NCBI GenBank assembly: GCA_030603495.1
Contig: JAUVXR010000017.1
Span: 1 to 51,634, forward strand
Origin: a bacterium
Lineage (GTDB): Bacteria > Armatimonadota > Zipacnadia > Zipacnadales > Zipacnadaceae
Length of the DNA stretch: 51,634 nt
Direction: 5' to 3'
This document shows positions 17,836-26,185 of the stretch, piece by piece (position 1 is the stretch's first letter; each line of letters opens with the position of its first letter). The position numbers and the translations under genes were made by a program. Under the pieces are notes generated by a model, which saw only the letters and a list, made by a program, of their open reading frames with translations, searched no databases and was not told the DNA's origin.

Positions 17836-18039
17836 TCAGGTCGGCCGGTCCGAGGGCGGCAGCTCGGGGGATTGCTCCGAGTCATCGGAGTCCTCCTCCT
17901 CGGGCTCCTGCACAGCCTCCTTAAACTCCCGAACTCCCTGTCCCATACCTCGCATGAGCCGCGGAATTATGGTCGCTCCGAACAACAAGATTATGATAGC
18001 CACAATCCCGATGATCTCCCACATACCCAAGCCAAACAT
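17836..18039 (-). CDS. tatA: Sec-independent translocase protein TatA/TatE
   Basis: A 67-residue protein with one N-terminal membrane helix (GMWEIIGIVAIIILLFGAT), the FG hinge, then the amphipathic helix IIPRLMRGMGQGVREFKEAV and an acidic tail. This is the complete TatA/B/E architecture and the usual TatA length. TatA oligomers form the pore-like element through which folded twin-arginine proteins pass after TatC (or TatBC) recognition; no tatC is seen here. GGAAGGAGGCGGG precedes the ATG. The next gene downstream encodes a giant protein with a twin-arginine signal, which makes a functional link likely. TatA and TatE cannot be told apart from this sequence. Confidence 0.92.
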   Translation of the reverse strand: MFGLGMWEIIGIVAIIILLFGATIIPRLMRGMGQGVREFKEAVQEPEEEDSDDSEQSPELPPSDRPT

Positions 18040-18490
18040 GCGACCCGCCTCCTTCCATTCAACCTGTGCTGCTCATCAAGACCAGGTTGTGTTACCCTGA
18101 CCTCTTGGTATTCGCCATCGCGCTTGTCTTGTCCTGCATGGAATTGCCTCGACGATACAGTCGCACCATCGCTGCCAATTGCCGCCCGCATTTGCCCTCA
18201 TTGCCCCATGACCGAGGTATGCCGGTCTCTTTCAGGTTCGAGCGCTGCTATACATCCTCCTCGGGCATCAGCTTGACCTGCAGCCCCGCGTCCGGGTTGC
18301 CCACCAGAACGTCGGCGTCGGCACCTGGGCCGGCATCAACCGATGCCTCTCGTCCAGCGTACCCAGGTAATGTTGGGCGCTCATGCGGCTGCGCCCTTAC
18401 ACGTACGCCAGTTTCCGCGTTCCGTCTGGATTAAGCGAACCACTCAGAATTTGCTCATCTTCTTCCCGACTGAGATTGGGCAGGGGCTAA
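18040..18490. other. Intergenic region, no convincing gene
   Basis: About 450 bases upstream of tatA and downstream of the UroD-like gene. On the minus strand an open frame of some 60 codons ends at 18248-18250 with NPDAGLQVKLMPEEDV; it has no start codon and no recognisable family, so it could be a gene remnant or chance. No clear promoter is readable for tatA. Confidence 0.4.
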
Positions 18491-19591
18491 CTAGTAGACA
18501 CATTCCTTGCAAGCATTCACAAAGGCCTTGATGTTTTCCGGATTACCATGGAAGAAATGATCGGACGGTGCACAGATGTAACCGGCATGGTCTTTGGTGG
18601 CCTCGAAGCACTCGAACACAAGCTCTCGCGCCCGTTGCGGTGTGCCTTGCTCAAATCCGGCGTTCTGGTCAAAACCGCCTATGAAGAACAGCTTATCGCC
18701 TACACGCCGTGAAGCTTCCTGTAGATTGCAGTCGCCACCCATCCCGGGCGGCGTCATAGTCTCCAGGCCATCGGCGCCCGCCTGCACGACGAGATCGAGC
18801 ATCTGCATTAGACCACCGCAAAGGTGGCAGACAACCTTTAACCCCACTTCGTGGAACGCGGCATTCTGCTTCTGGTCGTACGGTACGCAGAACTCCTCGA
18901 ACATCGCCGGACTAATCACAGTATTCGAGCCGGCTCCGCCGTCGGTCTCCACGATATCCGCCGGGGTCCCTTCCCACATCTCGGTGACCTGCAAAGTCTT
19001 GCGCAGAATCGCGTCCAGCGCGTGATGCAGGAAATCTGGCGTATCGAGCGCTATGAAAATAGCCTTCTCGGTGCCGGTCAGGATGCAGAACATCTGCCAC
19101 GGGCTGCCCTGGCCGGGACCGAATGGATGGCTGCGCACAATCCCGCGATCGCCGACCTCGTTATGGGCCTTCCGTACTCGCGTCAAATCTGCCGCGACCG
19201 GTACCGGGGAGAATTCGTTCCACATCTCAAACTCCTGCTCGGTCTTGATGAGTGGTTCTGTCTTCCAGCTGGTGATCTGATTCGAGGCTCCGGCATGGTG
19301 TAGCGTGCCTTTGGGAGTGGTTATTGTCTCTTCCCAGTTGTGCTGCCCCCGCTCGTCTACGCCCAAATCGATTCGCTTAGTCTCCCATTTCGCTATGTCC
19401 TTCTCATCATAGATATAGTCCGGGGAGACATAGATAGCATGGTCAAGGCCGAACATTTCATTGGCTTCGTACCAGTCTTTGCCTCCGAGGTAGTGGTTGA
19501 GGTAGTATCCCATCCATCCGTGTACCTGGCAGGGCAACCGATCTGGCCGACCGTTTTGCAGAGCAATTAACATTCGTTCACGAGAGGTCAT
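18491..19591 (-). CDS. Uroporphyrinogen decarboxylase-like / MtaA-type methyltransferase family protein
   Basis: A 366-residue TIM-barrel protein of the UROD/MtaA superfamily. The zinc-type motif VVCHLCGGLMQML (H256, C258) near the C-terminal part and a later Cys in YICAPSDHF fit the cobamide-dependent methyltransferase branch rather than haem synthesis, whose arginine-rich N-terminus is absent. Members move methyl groups between a corrinoid protein and an acceptor, often in demethylation of methoxy or methylamine compounds; no corrinoid protein gene is nearby, so the substrate is unknown. AAGGAG sits before the ATG at 19591; a GTG 18 bases upstream overlaps that site. It lies downstream of rhaA on the same strand, about 100 bases away. 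Confidence 0.85.
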   Translation of the reverse strand: MTSRERMLIALQNGRPDRLPCQVHGWMGYYLNHYLGGKDWYEANEMFGLDHAIYVSPDYIYDEKDIAKWETKRIDLGVDERGQHNWEETITTPKGTLHHAGASNQITSWKTEPLIKTEQEFEMWNEFSPVPVAADLTRVRKAHNEVGDRGIVRSHPFGPGQGSPWQMFCILTGTEKAIFIALDTPDFLHHALDAILRKTLQVTEMWEGTPADIVETDGGAGSNTVISPAMFEEFCVPYDQKQNAAFHEVGLKVVCHLCGGLMQMLDLVVQAGADGLETMTPPGMGGDCNLQEASRRVGDKLFFIGGFDQNAGFEQGTPQRARELVFECFEATKDHAGYICAPSDHFFHGNPENIKAFVNACKECVY

Positions 19592-19691
19592 TGGAGGTCT
19601 CCTTTTCACGCTGTCGAAGCACTACATAAGTCAGCTTCCCCGAGCACCGCCATTACTCATTCCTCAAACTGAAAAGTCGATTTCGGCGTAC

Positions 19692-20978
19692 TCACGAGCG
19701 CTCAGCCAGTACCTCGGCCTCGTAGCGCTTGATCTCGGCCAGCCAGCTCAGACCACCGGCTACGTCAGCCCGAGCACACGCATAATCCCAGACTGCTCCG
19801 AAAGGTAGTTCGGCGAGTGCAAGTTTGGCGGCGCCATCACCACTCCGCTCTGCTTCAGCCGCTAATTTCCACGGTTCGAGCAAGGCATAGAGCAGGGCCT
19901 TGCGCAGCGCGCGCACACCCAGTACCCAGGCGGCCACCCGGTTGATACTGGCATCAAAGAAGTCGGTGGCCCATCGGATATGCTCAAGCGCCCCACTACG
20001 TACTGCTTCGTCGCAGACCGCCCGCACTTCGTCATTGAAGCGGGGCACGTGGTCGCTGTCCCAGCGCACGCCCCGACTGATATGCAGCAGGATGGGCTGA
20101 ACGAACGGCACAGTCGCAGAGATCTTATCGGCGACGCTTTCGGTGGGATGATAGTGGCCCATGTCAAAGCAGATTCCGATACCCCGCGTGGCGGCATAAA
20201 GCAAGTAGAATTCGTGCGAGCCGGCGGTGTAGTCTTCCAGCCCAATGCCGAAGAGCTTGCTTTCCACCGTATCAGTGACCCTCGGCAGCTTCTCTTGTAG
20301 AATTGCATCCAGCGATTCCACCAAACGCCGGCGGGGGCTGGCGCGGTCCACAGTCGCATCCTTCTGCCCATCCGGAATCCAGATGTTGCACACACAGTCA
20401 CCCAGCTTGCGGCCAATGGATTCCGCGACTTCTCGGCAGGCGATGCAGTGGCGAATCCAGAAGTCGCGCACCGACTTCTGCGGATGAGTGAGTGTCAACC
20501 CCTCGGCAGCCATCGAGTGAGCAAAGCAGGTGGGGTTGAAATCCAGGCCCCAGCCATGTTCTCCGCACCAATCCACCCAGGTGGCAAAGTGCTCCGGCAC
20601 CAGTTCATCACGGTCCACTGCCGCGCCGCCGGTCTCGGCATACATCGCGTGGAGATTGAAGCGCAGTGCCCCGGGGATGAGGCGGGCGGCCTGCTTGAAG
20701 TCCTGGCGGATTTCCTCGCCCGTGCGGGCCGCACCCGGGTAATTGCCGGTGGCCTGGAGCCCACCGGAGTCGGCTCCCTCCGCGCGCACCTCCAGCCCGC
20801 GCACATCATCCGCCTGCCAGCAGTGCACCGAAATTGGCAGACTCAGCGCCGTCTCGACCGCCCCATCAGCGTCCACCCCCAGCTCGGCAAAGCGCTCCCG
20901 CGCGCCATTGTAATTCGTTGTCGCCCGCTGCTTGTTGGCCTTGACTTTCTGCTCACCGAGCAGCTCGCGCAAGTTCAT
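19692..20978 (-). CDS. rhaA: L-rhamnose isomerase
   Basis: A 428-residue enzyme that converts L-rhamnose to L-rhamnulose, the first step of rhamnose breakdown in the cytoplasm. Length and sequence agree with the E. coli-type RhaA family along the whole protein: LPISVHCWQADDV near the N-terminus, CFDMGHYHPTESVADKI, and the metal-site stretch HISRGVRWDSDHV. No rhamnulokinase or rhamnulose-phosphate aldolase is adjacent, so the pathway is split or uses enzymes elsewhere, possibly the class II aldolase pair at 46-49 kb, although nothing shows that directly. The UroD-like gene follows on the same strand. Rhamnose is common in plant and algal polysaccharides, in keeping with the sulfatase. Confidence 0.93.
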   Translation of the reverse strand: MNLRELLGEQKVKANKQRATTNYNGARERFAELGVDADGAVETALSLPISVHCWQADDVRGLEVRAEGADSGGLQATGNYPGAARTGEEIRQDFKQAARLIPGALRFNLHAMYAETGGAAVDRDELVPEHFATWVDWCGEHGWGLDFNPTCFAHSMAAEGLTLTHPQKSVRDFWIRHCIACREVAESIGRKLGDCVCNIWIPDGQKDATVDRASPRRRLVESLDAILQEKLPRVTDTVESKLFGIGLEDYTAGSHEFYLLYAATRGIGICFDMGHYHPTESVADKISATVPFVQPILLHISRGVRWDSDHVPRFNDEVRAVCDEAVRSGALEHIRWATDFFDASINRVAAWVLGVRALRKALLYALLEPWKLAAEAERSGDGAAKLALAELPFGAVWDYACARADVAGGLSWLAEIKRYEAEVLAERS

Positions 20979-21171
20979 AGCTCATCCCACCCTGGCAAAG
21001 CTCTTTATGTTCCCGGCAGTGCTCACATCCCCTTAGAATGCCTGCCCTTGGGCAAAGACCTGCCACCCAGACTGTTCGCCGCCTCCTCAGTAATCCCTGC
21101 ATACTTGATGCTCGCAAACAGGGGAGCTTGCGCAGCCCTCACTACGAGGCGGCCAACAGTCCGTGTCATTA

Positions 21172-21200
21172 TTGACGACAACTGCCCGCCCAGGTATAAT
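21172..21200 (+). promoter_or_regulatory. Sigma70-like promoter of cysE
   Basis: TTGACG (21172-21177), 17 bases, TATAAT (21195-21200). Transcription would begin near 21207, about 70 bases before the cysE ATG and just ahead of the hairpin at 21220-21247. Confidence 0.75.
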
Positions 21201-21219
21201 CTGATACAGTATTGCCAAT

Positions 21220-21253
21220 GACCGCAGACGCCTGCCGGTTTGCGGTCTTTCTT
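21220..21253 (+). terminator. Attenuator-like hairpin in the cysE leader
   Basis: GACCGCAGAC (21220-21229) pairs with GTTTGCGGTC (21238-21247) in a 10-bp stem with one G-U pair and an 8-base loop, followed at once by TTTCTT. The form is that of an intrinsic terminator. Because it lies between the promoter and cysE, it could attenuate cysE or end a roughly 45-base RNA. Confidence 0.55.
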
Positions 21254-21276
21254 GACAACGGATAGGACTAGGCATC

Positions 21277-21963
21277 ATGTTCGGCACATTGGTGAGGGAC
21301 ATGCGGGCAGCCCAGAGCCGCGATCCCGCCGCGCGCAGCAATCTCGAGATATTGCTTTGTTACAGTGGCGTGCACGCCATCATGGCCCATCGCATCATTC
21401 ACCGGCTGTGGCAATGGAAGCTGAGATTGCTCGCCCGCTGGCTCTCTCAGATGGCCAAGTTCTTCACGAATATCGAGATTCACCCGGGAGCAACGATAGG
21501 GGAAGGCTTCTTCATTGACCACGGCACTGCGACGGTCATTGGCGAGACCAGCGAAATCGGCGACGGTGTTACCCTCTTCCAGGGGGTCACGCTGGGGGGA
21601 ACCGGCAAGGAGTGCGGCAAGCGACACCCGACGCTCGAAGATAACGTCACCGTCGGAGCCCATGCCCAGATATTGGGCGCCATCACCATCGGCGAGGCCT
21701 CCGTGGTCGGCGCGGGGGCGATAGTCGTTGACGATATCCCTCCCTATTGCACCGTGGTCGGCAGCAAAGCCTATGTGGTCCGGCGCAACGGCGAGCGCGT
21801 CTACGATTTCCGCCACGACCAGGCGATCCGCGCCGAAGACCCTGCTATGCAGCAGATTATTGACCGCATGAGGCAGCTCGAGCAAGAGATATCCACGCTC
21901 AAGGCCCAGTGCGACACCTACGGCTCCGCAGCCCGTAACCGCGCCAACAGCGAAGAACAATAG
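21277..21963 (+). CDS. cysE: Serine O-acetyltransferase
   Basis: A 228-residue protein with an N-terminal helical part (LCYSGVHAIMAHRIIHRLW) and a left-handed beta-helix of hexapeptide repeats (IEIHPGATIGEGFFIDHGTA, VIGETSEIGDGVTLFQGVTL). The DHGTATVIGET block carries the catalytic histidine region and GGTGKECGKRHP is the loop typical of the family. It makes O-acetylserine from serine and acetyl-CoA, the committed step of cysteine synthesis. The C-terminus carries a charged coiled-coil-like extension (MRQLEQEISTLKAQ) of about 30 residues, longer than in the short CysE forms. VanW-like and murJ genes follow on the same strand. The promoter and hairpin upstream suggest regulation in the leader. 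Confidence 0.93.
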   Translation: MFGTLVRDMRAAQSRDPAARSNLEILLCYSGVHAIMAHRIIHRLWQWKLRLLARWLSQMAKFFTNIEIHPGATIGEGFFIDHGTATVIGETSEIGDGVTLFQGVTLGGTGKECGKRHPTLEDNVTVGAHAQILGAITIGEASVVGAGAIVVDDIPPYCTVVGSKAYVVRRNGERVYDFRHDQAIRAEDPAMQQIIDRMRQLEQEISTLKAQCDTYGSAARNRANSEEQ

Positions 21964-22007
21964 ACAGCCACGGACAGTCTAAACAGCCAGCGAGAACGCC
22001 GCGAAAT

Positions 22008-23441
22008 ATGAAACACGAGCGGAACCGGACAATTGTGAAGTGCGCTGCTATTGGCCTGGGTATCGGCGTTGGCCTGTTCCTGGGCGCGCTGTTCGCCCTG
22101 GCAATTACTGTCCAACGCTTCCAGGCGACCAACACAATCGCCGGTAACGTCAGCGTCGCTGGTGTCGAGGTAGGCGGGCTGTCACCCGACCAGGCCCGGG
22201 CGTTGGTAGAGGCCCAGTGGCTGCCCTCGGTGCCCAGCGACGTTGACCTGGTTCACCCCAATGGCACCTACACTATCAGCCGCCAAGCTCTGGGCGCCGC
22301 TGTTCTGCTTGACCAGGCCATTGAGCAGGCCCTGCAGATCGGCCGCACTGGCGGCATATTGGGCGGAATCCGTACCCAGTTGTGGCTCTGGCGCCGCCCC
22401 CTGAACGTCAGGGTGCCGGCGTGGGTTGACCAGTACCAACTGCGCGAGACGCTTGGCGAGATCGCCGAAGAGATCAACTGCGAACCGGTGGACGCCGAGG
22501 TTTACGTCACCGCTGACGATCAGGTGGAAAAGTCGCCAGGCAAAGTCGGGGTCACTGTGCAGATTGGTCAGAGCGTGGCTGCTTTGCAGGAGGCCCTGGC
22601 CGACCCGCTCTGCTCCAGCGCTACGCTTAGCGTGGTAGCGCAGCCGCCGACGATCAGCGCAGAAGACCTGGCCGACATCGAGGTAGTCCTGGGCGGCTAC
22701 AGTACGCCGTTCAAGGCGTGGAAGCGTGACCGGACGCACAATCTGAAGCTGGCGATGGCGCGCGTCAATAAAACGGTGTTTCAGCCTGGCGAGGAATTCT
22801 CGCTCAACGAGACTGTGGGCCCCCGGCTATCCCAGGCAGGTTACCGTAACGCCCCCATCTTCAGGGAGAACGAGGTCGTCCCCGAGCTTGGCGGCGGCGT
22901 ATGTCAAGTCGCCACCACTACATACAATGCTGCACTTCTGACCAACCTCGATATCCTGGAGCGCCGTCATCATTCGCGGATCGTTGACTACTGCCCGTCG
23001 GGGCGCGATGCCACCGTCTATTACGGCCAGATTGATCTGAGATTCAAGAACTCCCTGAGTCACCCGATTCTGCTTCTCGGCGGCATCGAGGATAGCCGGC
23101 TCTGGGCCAAGATCCTGGGCAAAGCCGATGACGACTACGACGTCAAGCTCATTCGCACCGGTGTGAGCCGATTCGGCTACAGCACCAAGGAGATCATTGA
23201 CCCGGAGCTGGAGGCGGGCGAGCCCGTCGTCGAGACCGACGGCCACGGTGGTGGGCGGGCCACGCTTATCCGGGAAGTCTACAGCAAGGACGGCGAACTG
23301 ATAGCCCGCCAGACTATGCACACCGACGTCTATCCGGCGCAGACCAGAGTAGTCCGATTTGGCACCAAGCAGCCGGAAGCCGAGCTCCAGCCGGCCTCAG
23401 AGGAGTCATCTGCGCCGGCCCTGGCACCCGCTCCTGAGTAG
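22008..23441 (+). CDS. VanW family protein with G5 domain
   Basis: A 477-residue protein with a single N-terminal membrane helix (IGLGIGVGLFLGALFALAI), so most of it is outside the membrane. Residues about 50-210 resemble the putative peptidoglycan-binding (PF12229-like) region; about 220-370 is the VanW domain, with FQPGEEFSLNETVGPR and PELGGGVCQVATTTYNA; the end contains a G5-like stretch and a Pro/Ala/Glu-rich tail. VanW proteins have no settled biochemical role; their association with cell-wall peptides is known. The gene begins 44 bases after cysE and precedes murJ, supporting a cell-envelope role. Confidence 0.9.
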   Translation: MKHERNRTIVKCAAIGLGIGVGLFLGALFALAITVQRFQATNTIAGNVSVAGVEVGGLSPDQARALVEAQWLPSVPSDVDLVHPNGTYTISRQALGAAVLLDQAIEQALQIGRTGGILGGIRTQLWLWRRPLNVRVPAWVDQYQLRETLGEIAEEINCEPVDAEVYVTADDQVEKSPGKVGVTVQIGQSVAALQEALADPLCSSATLSVVAQPPTISAEDLADIEVVLGGYSTPFKAWKRDRTHNLKLAMARVNKTVFQPGEEFSLNETVGPRLSQAGYRNAPIFRENEVVPELGGGVCQVATTTYNAALLTNLDILERRHHSRIVDYCPSGRDATVYYGQIDLRFKNSLSHPILLLGGIEDSRLWAKILGKADDDYDVKLIRTGVSRFGYSTKEIIDPELEAGEPVVETDGHGGGRATLIREVYSKDGELIARQTMHTDVYPAQTRVVRFGTKQPEAELQPASEESSAPALAPAPE

Positions 23442-23483
23442 CCAGACGGCGTCAAGCAAGCCAAGCCCCAGCGGCGGCTGCCC

Positions 23484-23512
23484 TTCTCAACTGCCCCGAT
23501 TATCGGTATAAT
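23484..23512 (+). promoter_or_regulatory. Promoter with operator-like palindrome upstream of murJ
   Basis: TATAAT at 23507-23512 has a weak -35 TTCTCA at 23484-23489 with 17-base spacing. A perfect 11-base palindrome CCGAT-T-ATCGG (23496-23506) fills the spacer directly against the -10, a position where a bound repressor would block polymerase. Confidence 0.5.
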
Positions 23513-23571
23513 CTTCACCGTCCGACCTGATCTTTCCAGCCAAACACTACTGCTGACACGGACCGGGCCAC

Positions 23572-25245
23572 ATGGCCGATATCCCCAATGCCTCCAATGC
23601 CGAAGCGACCAGCTCCGCCCAACGCGGCCTGGCGGCGGCTGCGAGTCTCATGGTGGTGGCGATCTTCGCGAGCGCGATCACCGGGCTGATCCGGGTCATG
23701 CTGCTGGCCCGGCAGTTCGGCACCACCGGGGAGATCAACGCCTACGTGCAGGCGTTCAGCGTCCCCGATTTTATTTACTTCCTGATGGCCGGCGGCGCGT
23801 TGCGCACCGGCTTCGTGCCCGTCTTCACCGAATACCTGGCAACCGACAAGGTAAAGCAAGCCTGGAAGACGTTCAGCTCAACGCTCTGGCTGCTGGTCAT
23901 CGTCGGCACTGTGCTGACTGGGCTGGGCATCATCTTTGCTCCGCAGCTCGCGCGGCTGATATCCCCGGGATGGGTGACAAAGCATCCCGACCTGATGGAC
24001 CTGTGCGTGCGGCTGATGCGGATTATGTTCTTTGCCGAGATCTTCTTTGTCATCGGCGGGCTGCTGATGGGCACGCTCAACTCTCTGAAGCACTTTTTCT
24101 GGCCGGCAATGGGGCCGATTATCTACAATCTGGTCATCATCACCTCCATTCTGCTCGCGGCTGCGCAGGAGAACCTATATCTGCTGGCCTACGGGGTAGT
24201 CATCGGCGCCCTGCTGGGCAGCTTCCTCTTACAGGTCCCGCCGCTGCGCCGACTGGGTGGCCGGCTGCTGATGTCCCTTGACCCGCGTGACCCGGGTATG
24301 CACCGGGTTATGAAGCTAGCCCTGCCGGTTGTCTTCGGACTGGCGGTCGCCGAGATCAATTTGATTATCACCCGAGCACTGGCGACCCAGGTAGACCCGC
24401 TGCACGGGCCGATCGTCCTCGAATACGCCAACCGCCTGTGGAAGCTGCCCACCCGGATGTTCGGCGCAGGCATTGCCATCGTCCTATTCCCCACGCTGGC
24501 CGAACACTATGCCAAAGGCGCCACGGCGCTCTTCCGCCGCGACTTCTCGTTCGGAATGCGCAATACCCTCTTCCTGGCAGTACCGTCGGCGGTAGGGATG
24601 ATGGTCCTGCGTGAGCCGATCGTCCGTCTACTCTTTGAGGGCGGCGACTTCACCGCGCAGGACACCGCAGTGGTCGGCGATGCCCTATTGTGGTTTGCCC
24701 CCGGCATAGTGGGGCTGGCTGCGTTTTACATAGTCGCCCGGGCCTTCTACGCCCGGCATGATACCATCACACCACTGTGGGTAGGTGCGGTGTCCATCGG
24801 CGTCTGCGTCGCGACTGCCCTGGCACTGATGCAGACAATGCAGGTCTCGGGGCTGGCCCTAGCCACCTCAGTGAGCGCCATTGCCAATGCCACGATGCTT
24901 ATGTGGATTCTGCACAAGCGGGTAGCAGGACTGGTCGGGCCGCGAATGGTGCGCAGCATGGCCAAGCTGGTGCTCCCCACTGCCGCGCTGGGCATGACCT
25001 GCTGGAGCATCATGGAGTCGTGCCAATGGCTGATCAACCATGGATACTTGGATACGGCCAGCCTCGCTACTCGACTGGTCACTGTGCTAGTGCCGACAAG
25101 CCTGGGCACACTTGTATTCATCGGCCTGTGCATGCTGTTCAGAGTGGAAGAGCTCCAGTCAGCCTGGCATCTGGTCAGGCGCCGCTTCACCGGCCGCCGC
25201 GCGGAGGAGCCAGAACAGGACTTGCAGGCCAGCGACGGCCTCTAA
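23572..25245 (+). CDS. murJ: Lipid II flippase MurJ (MviN)
   Basis: A 557-residue polytopic membrane protein, about 14 helices, of the MVF/MATE superfamily. Family-typical blocks are ITGLIRVMLLARQFGTTGEINAY near the first helix, the central-cavity helix SVPDFIYFLMAGGALRTGFVPVF, and the stretch from residue 315 with VPSAVGMMVLREPIVRLLFEGG. MurJ moves lipid-linked peptidoglycan precursor across the cytoplasmic membrane. The N-terminus before the first helix is slightly extended (about 20 residues). A palindrome overlaps the likely promoter. The nucleoside hydrolase gene follows after 19 bases and is probably co-transcribed. Confidence 0.93.
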   Translation: MADIPNASNAEATSSAQRGLAAAASLMVVAIFASAITGLIRVMLLARQFGTTGEINAYVQAFSVPDFIYFLMAGGALRTGFVPVFTEYLATDKVKQAWKTFSSTLWLLVIVGTVLTGLGIIFAPQLARLISPGWVTKHPDLMDLCVRLMRIMFFAEIFFVIGGLLMGTLNSLKHFFWPAMGPIIYNLVIITSILLAAAQENLYLLAYGVVIGALLGSFLLQVPPLRRLGGRLLMSLDPRDPGMHRVMKLALPVVFGLAVAEINLIITRALATQVDPLHGPIVLEYANRLWKLPTRMFGAGIAIVLFPTLAEHYAKGATALFRRDFSFGMRNTLFLAVPSAVGMMVLREPIVRLLFEGGDFTAQDTAVVGDALLWFAPGIVGLAAFYIVARAFYARHDTITPLWVGAVSIGVCVATALALMQTMQVSGLALATSVSAIANATMLMWILHKRVAGLVGPRMVRSMAKLVLPTAALGMTCWSIMESCQWLINHGYLDTASLATRLVTVLVPTSLGTLVFIGLCMLFRVEELQSAWHLVRRRFTGRRAEEPEQDLQASDGL

Positions 25246-25264
25246 CCGGAGGCAAGTATACTTG

Positions 25265-26179
25265 ATGAGCCAGGTTAAGATGATTCTCGATACCGATATC
25301 GGTACGGACGTTGACGACGCCCTGGCCCTCGCCTTCGCGCTCAACAGCCCGGAGATTGAGTTGCTGGCGGTAACCGTGGTAAGCACCGAGGTGAAACTGC
25401 GCAGCAGGCTAGCCGCCAAGATACTGAAGGTCTGGAGCCGCGGTGACATACCGGTCGCCGCCGGGCGTGCTGATACCTTCGATGGCCGCACTGTCTCTGC
25501 CAGTCCCGTCAATCAGCAGGCCGTGCTGACCGCCGATGATCCTGTCCCACCCGGTAACGCTATTGACCTGATGATTGAGGCTATTCAATCCCATCCCGGC
25601 GAGGTGACGCTGGTCTCGATCGGCCAGTTGACCAACGTGGCAGCCGCCTTTGAGCAGGCTCCGGAACTGACCGAACAGGTCCAGCGGCTGGTGATGATGG
25701 CGGGGGCAGTGGCGCACGAAGTGAAGTCAGAGTATAATGTTCGCTGCGACCCGGCGGCCGTGGCGTACGTCTTTGACTTGCCCGTCGAGAAGATTCTGAT
25801 CCCGCTGGACGTGACGACGCGCTGCAAATACCGCCAGCACCGTCACACAGAGCTGGCGCAAGCCGGCACGGAACGTGCCAATCTGATCTGGCGGATGATA
25901 CGGGCGTGGCAACAGGCCGGTGAGCACACTGAGCCGACGCTGCACGACCCGCTGGCAGTGGCTGTTGCCTTTGCCCCGGAGCTGGTGACGCTGAAGCCGA
26001 TGGCTCTCACCGTAGCGACGGAGCCCGGGCCAGGTATCGAACCTGGGCAGCTTCGCCTGCGAGGAGGCGAGCCGAATGTCCAAGTCGCCACGGACGTTGA
26101 CGTCGAGCGGTTCGAGGAGCTGTTCGCCAAGCGACTGGTCCCAATGAACGGGGCCTACACGGACGTTTGTGGAGGGTGA
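25265..26179 (+). CDS. Nucleoside hydrolase (IUNH family)
   Basis: A 304-residue cytoplasmic enzyme. The N-terminal DTDIGTDVDDALAL is the calcium-binding aspartate cluster of inosine-uridine-type nucleoside hydrolases, and HDPLAVAVAF near residue 220 carries the conserved His-Asp. It splits ribonucleosides into base and ribose for salvage; the exact nucleoside cannot be read. GGAGG lies about 14 bases before the ATG at 25265; a TTG immediately upstream is an alternative. The gene sits between murJ and a Fic gene that begins 6 bases after its stop. Confidence 0.92.
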   Translation: MSQVKMILDTDIGTDVDDALALAFALNSPEIELLAVTVVSTEVKLRSRLAAKILKVWSRGDIPVAAGRADTFDGRTVSASPVNQQAVLTADDPVPPGNAIDLMIEAIQSHPGEVTLVSIGQLTNVAAAFEQAPELTEQVQRLVMMAGAVAHEVKSEYNVRCDPAAVAYVFDLPVEKILIPLDVTTRCKYRQHRHTELAQAGTERANLIWRMIRAWQQAGEHTEPTLHDPLAVAVAFAPELVTLKPMALTVATEPGPGIEPGQLRLRGGEPNVQVATDVDVERFEELFAKRLVPMNGAYTDVCGG

Positions 26180-26185
26180 AGATTG

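Noticed and set aside
21023-21169. 48-codon minus-strand ORF upstream of rhaA
   Set aside because: Readable as MTRTVGRLVVRAAQAP..., but it has no ribosome binding site and no family, and its 5' end meets the cysE promoter. Possibly a remnant, not supportable.
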